A DNA stretch of 64,000 bases from Phoronis australis (taxonomy: Eukaryota; Phoronida; Phoronidae), in assembly GCA_002633005.1 (NCBI GenBank), contig NMRA01000362.1, positions 126,001 through 190,000 on the forward strand, read 5' to 3'. Numbering within the stretch: the stretch's first letter is position 1; every line of letters begins with the position of its first letter. A program made the position numbers and the translations under genes. Under the pieces are notes generated by a model. The model saw only the letters and a list, made by a program, of their open reading frames with translations. It was not told the origin of the DNA and searched no databases. Below are positions 61,201 through 64,000 of this stretch, one piece after another.

Positions 61201-64000
61201 CTGTTGTGATGATTTTAAGCAAGGCATGTATAATATGAACTTTGGCTTTATAGAAGTGAGTGATTATCTGTAATTTTGCTTAATCAGCTCAATGCAGAGG
61301 TAACCTCAATACTTCTTTAAATGTCTGTTGGTGTCACAGTCTAACACATGGGCCAGGTAGGCTAGGGTTTGAATCGCTTTAAGTACCGATACTTGATTCG
61401 GAAAACTGTCTTTGGTCCGTATAGTTTCAAGCCTGTGATTTGTATTATACTGGCAGATATTGAGATGATTCGTATCTCCACCTTCCTTTTGAAACCTCCA
61501 TGCGGATAACAGTGGTAGCTTTAATTAGAAAATTTGAACGAAACAGGTCTCGAATCAGATGTGAATAGCGTTTCATTATTGGTGTTTCGAATTTATTAGC
61601 ATAAACATGTAATTGATCACCCTGACAACGATGACCTCGCATTGGTAATGTTTCACCTTACTGTTTCAGTTGCACAACGTGTTGCCGGAAGGGAAGGGTT
61701 ACAATTGGATGACTCTATGCTGTCTGCTGTCTTATGTAGACCTGACGAGGACATAGACAGCACGCCGTCAATTAGCAGAGCTGCCCTTGGACGGATAGCA
61801 AACATTGGAAATCTTTATGACATCAGAAGTGACAACGTTTTGGTGAGTACAAAAATGTGGCTGTAATTTACTTAACAATTCCTACCCTGTACCTGTCTTC
61901 ATTATGTCATTTTCATTATTGTAAATACTCTGGCTGTTTATTACCATCTGTTTATTTGTTTCATCTCTCTTAATCAAATTTTCATCAGATGTCGTCATTC
62001 ATTTATTATCTTAGTTCTCAACCTGTTTTAGTTCTATCTTTGTTGCATGTATTTAATTATTGATTTACTTCTTTGTTGTTTTATCTTACTGCTTGATATT
62101 TTGTTGTTGAGGGCCCTCTTGGGCTATCACTGAAAAGGCGACACTCATTTTAAATAATACAATAAAGAAATAAATAAATAAAATGAATAAAACAGTACCA
62201 GTATTTCTAAACAATTTTACAATAAATGACCAAAGTAATCAGACCTTTGCAACTCCACGAATTCTTTTATTAGCTATCAGCGACGTGTTAATAATTATCA
62301 TGGATTATTTCCAGGATCAGTCACTGATACGAGAAGAAGTTGACAGCAGTTCAATATGCTTAACCCAACTCAATGAGACATCTCTGGAAGAAATAGAGAT
62401 GTGCGACTTACACAACCAATTGGAAAAGCTTAATGTCGACCCAGAGCTTCAGCTCAGTGTCTTGACAGAACTGTCCAATGTTAAAACAAAATCCGGAGGG
62501 CAACAACGTTCGTCTACAACTAATCTTATCTTCAAGAAAGAGAGTGTTAAAGAAGAATATATAATTTCCCAAAACCAAGACAAAATCGACTTAGATATTA
62601 TTAACTCTGTCGCTGACCAACAAATTTCAGCCACTCACGTGATTCTGGGGGTCGTTTGGGGTACACTTTGCACACTCACTCCTAAGGTGACAAAAGGTCA
62701 GAATGGTGGTCGACTTAAAGAAGAAGAAATAAAGCAACTGAGAAACATCTTGTGTCGTCAGAATAAAAATGATGCGACCAAAGGGACCATTGGGTTTTGG
62801 AAGAGTACTATTGTGAACTGCAAGTGGGATTTATTTTTGCCTTATGATGGCTCTATGGCCAATACCAGATTCCAAGGTATCAACGAAGTTATCTGTAATT
62901 TGCCACAGCTAGCTGGTGGCAAAAAAGGGGTCCCTCTTGTGTATTTGCTCATGCCTCTTGAGGAAGTTGCTGCCCTTTGCAACATGGCAGTAACCGTGCC
63001 TCCATTTTTGCCTATAGGCGCACGCACGGTCAACTTGATTTTGACCTTCCTGAAGAATATCTCTGAAAAGCGGCTGCGTATTTTGCAAATTCAGTCTGAT
63101 TTAAAAAGCTCGAAAAAATATGTAGCTGACCAAGTCCTGGTCAATACAGACTCTGTTGTCGTAAAACACCAAACAGACATGGATGCTTTCAAGAATAAAC
63201 TGCGACATATGATTCTAATGATCCGTAAACAGAATGACGACACTTCATGTGTAGAAGACTTCCTTCACGCATCTCACCAAGACTTATCCACTGAGGTTGA
63301 CAAGCAAATTTCTCTTCTTGCTCAAGAATTCGAGAAGTTACAATTTATCAAATCTTCAAAAGGGAAAGGTATATTATATGTGGGCAAACATGATCAATTG
63401 ACTGTTGGCGATGCACCAAAGGTTTATGTATTCTACAAGCCAGCTAAGACCAGTGCACGAGCTCAAAAGGTCGAGCGCTTCTTCCTTCGATGTCAGTCTT
63501 CCCAATCACTGCGAAGTGCCCTTTTCAAAGTTGTTGACGAAACGATCAGGCCGGACCTTTGGAGAGGCAAAGAAGAGGCAGTTGTGGCGTTTTATCAAAA
63601 GGGTATCCAGCAGAGCAAAGACGTCTATGCAGACGAATACAAAGAATTAGAAAAATGTCTTGTCAAGTGCAAAGACAGCTCAAAGTCAACCGTGGTGGAG
63701 GAAAAGGCATATGTTAAGCTGAGATGTCCCAATGCTCTGTCAAGGTCTGGAGAGTGCTCTGGATATCCACTCACCTGGACTTGTGCCAAGTGTGATGCTA
63801 TTATAGAATATGGGTTTAAAAGTAAATCTTTCTACTGCAAATGTGGCTTATCAAAACCTTTTACTTGCCAGTTCCGGTGCAACGAATTTGAGCATGGGGT
63901 GGATTACTTATCCTTCCCAGACGATTTGCTACGTGATGAACTAGCCTCGCTGAGTGAAACAAAAGAGAAGAACATCTTGATTCTGGGTGAAACTGGCGTT
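55264..64000 (+). CDS. PARP14-type RRM/KH array fused to P-loop NTPase (3' end cut off)
   Basis: Ten exons join in phase: 55264-55441, 56100-56312, 56531-56758, 57078-57311, 57465-58673, 59714-59878, 60054-60305, 60790-61062, 61670-61842, 62315 to the edge. They give 1537 open codons. RRM-like units of the PARP10/14 type, with signatures such as SGGGDIKRL and SGGGQVKL, begin near residues 10, 160, 236, 692, 776 and 866. Residues 300-680 are KH-like repeats (VGPLDEDV onward), as in PARP14. Residues 956-973 (ALGRIANIGNLYDIRSDN) match the opening motif of the SNTX domain family. A largely helical part follows, then a cysteine-rich block (C1446 to about 1500), then ILILGETGV at 1529-1537, the start of a Walker A motif. 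No macro, WWE or PARP catalytic domain is seen. An RNA-sensing or antiviral role is inferred. Intron 1 has a GC donor; the acceptor at 59713 is weak. Confidence 0.82.
62110..62185 (+). repeat. Retroelement 3' tail with (AAAT)n, copy 3
   Basis: GGCCCTCTTGGGCTATCACT, then GACACTCATTTTAAATAATA and an AAATAAATAAAA tail, matching 48834-48925. It lies in the intron between exons 9 and 10 of the RRM/P-loop gene, in the same orientation; the T-rich 250 bp before it may belong to the same insertion. Confidence 0.7.

Overview
The window is eukaryotic and most likely from a marine invertebrate animal. It shows split genes with GT-AG introns, a 16-exon SMYD4 orthologue, non-LTR and Penelope-like retroelement remnants, a tRNA-derived SINE, many minisatellites, AT-rich intergenic DNA, and the palindromes GTAGGCCTAC and TACATGTA that recur in echinoderm, hemichordate and lancelet genomes. 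The exact phylum is an inference. Genes were assembled by hand from splice sites and reading phase, because most exons are short.

Layout. (1) 1046-8559, minus: four phase-compatible exons of an unrecognised gene with two YYxDxxG motifs; a dead non-LTR retrotransposon lies in one intron. (2) 8560-13162: gene-poor DNA with small repeats. (3) 13163-36129, minus: a complete SMYD4-type gene (TPR, split SET, MYND, TPR-like C-terminus); sixteen exons sum to 2244 nt, which is 747 codons plus stop. Its middle holds two near-identical 2.8-kb copies (25357-28222 and 28922-31752) separated by a Penelope-like remnant and a single N at 28921. This looks more like two unmerged haplotypes than a real duplication. 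(4) 39710-41205, minus: a small two-exon protein kinase with an altered HRD motif. (5) 42833-48180: three intronless orphan genes. (6) 48181-55263: mostly non-coding, with a candidate promoter (two AP-1 sites, a STAT-type site and a TATA box) near 53.4 kb. (7) 55264 to the right edge, plus: ten exons whose lengths sum to 4611 nt (1537 open codons). They encode a PARP14-type array of RRMs and KH-like repeats joined to an SNTX-type motif, a coiled region, a cysteine-rich segment and the start of a P-loop NTPase. The gene is cut off by the window edge.

The most interesting object is the last gene. It joins the RNA-binding front half of interferon-type PARPs to a P-loop NTPase, with RRM exons that are all phase 1-1 and so can be duplicated or shuffled without frame damage. 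An AP-1/STAT-like promoter upstream would fit an innate-immune effector, but this is inference from sequence alone.
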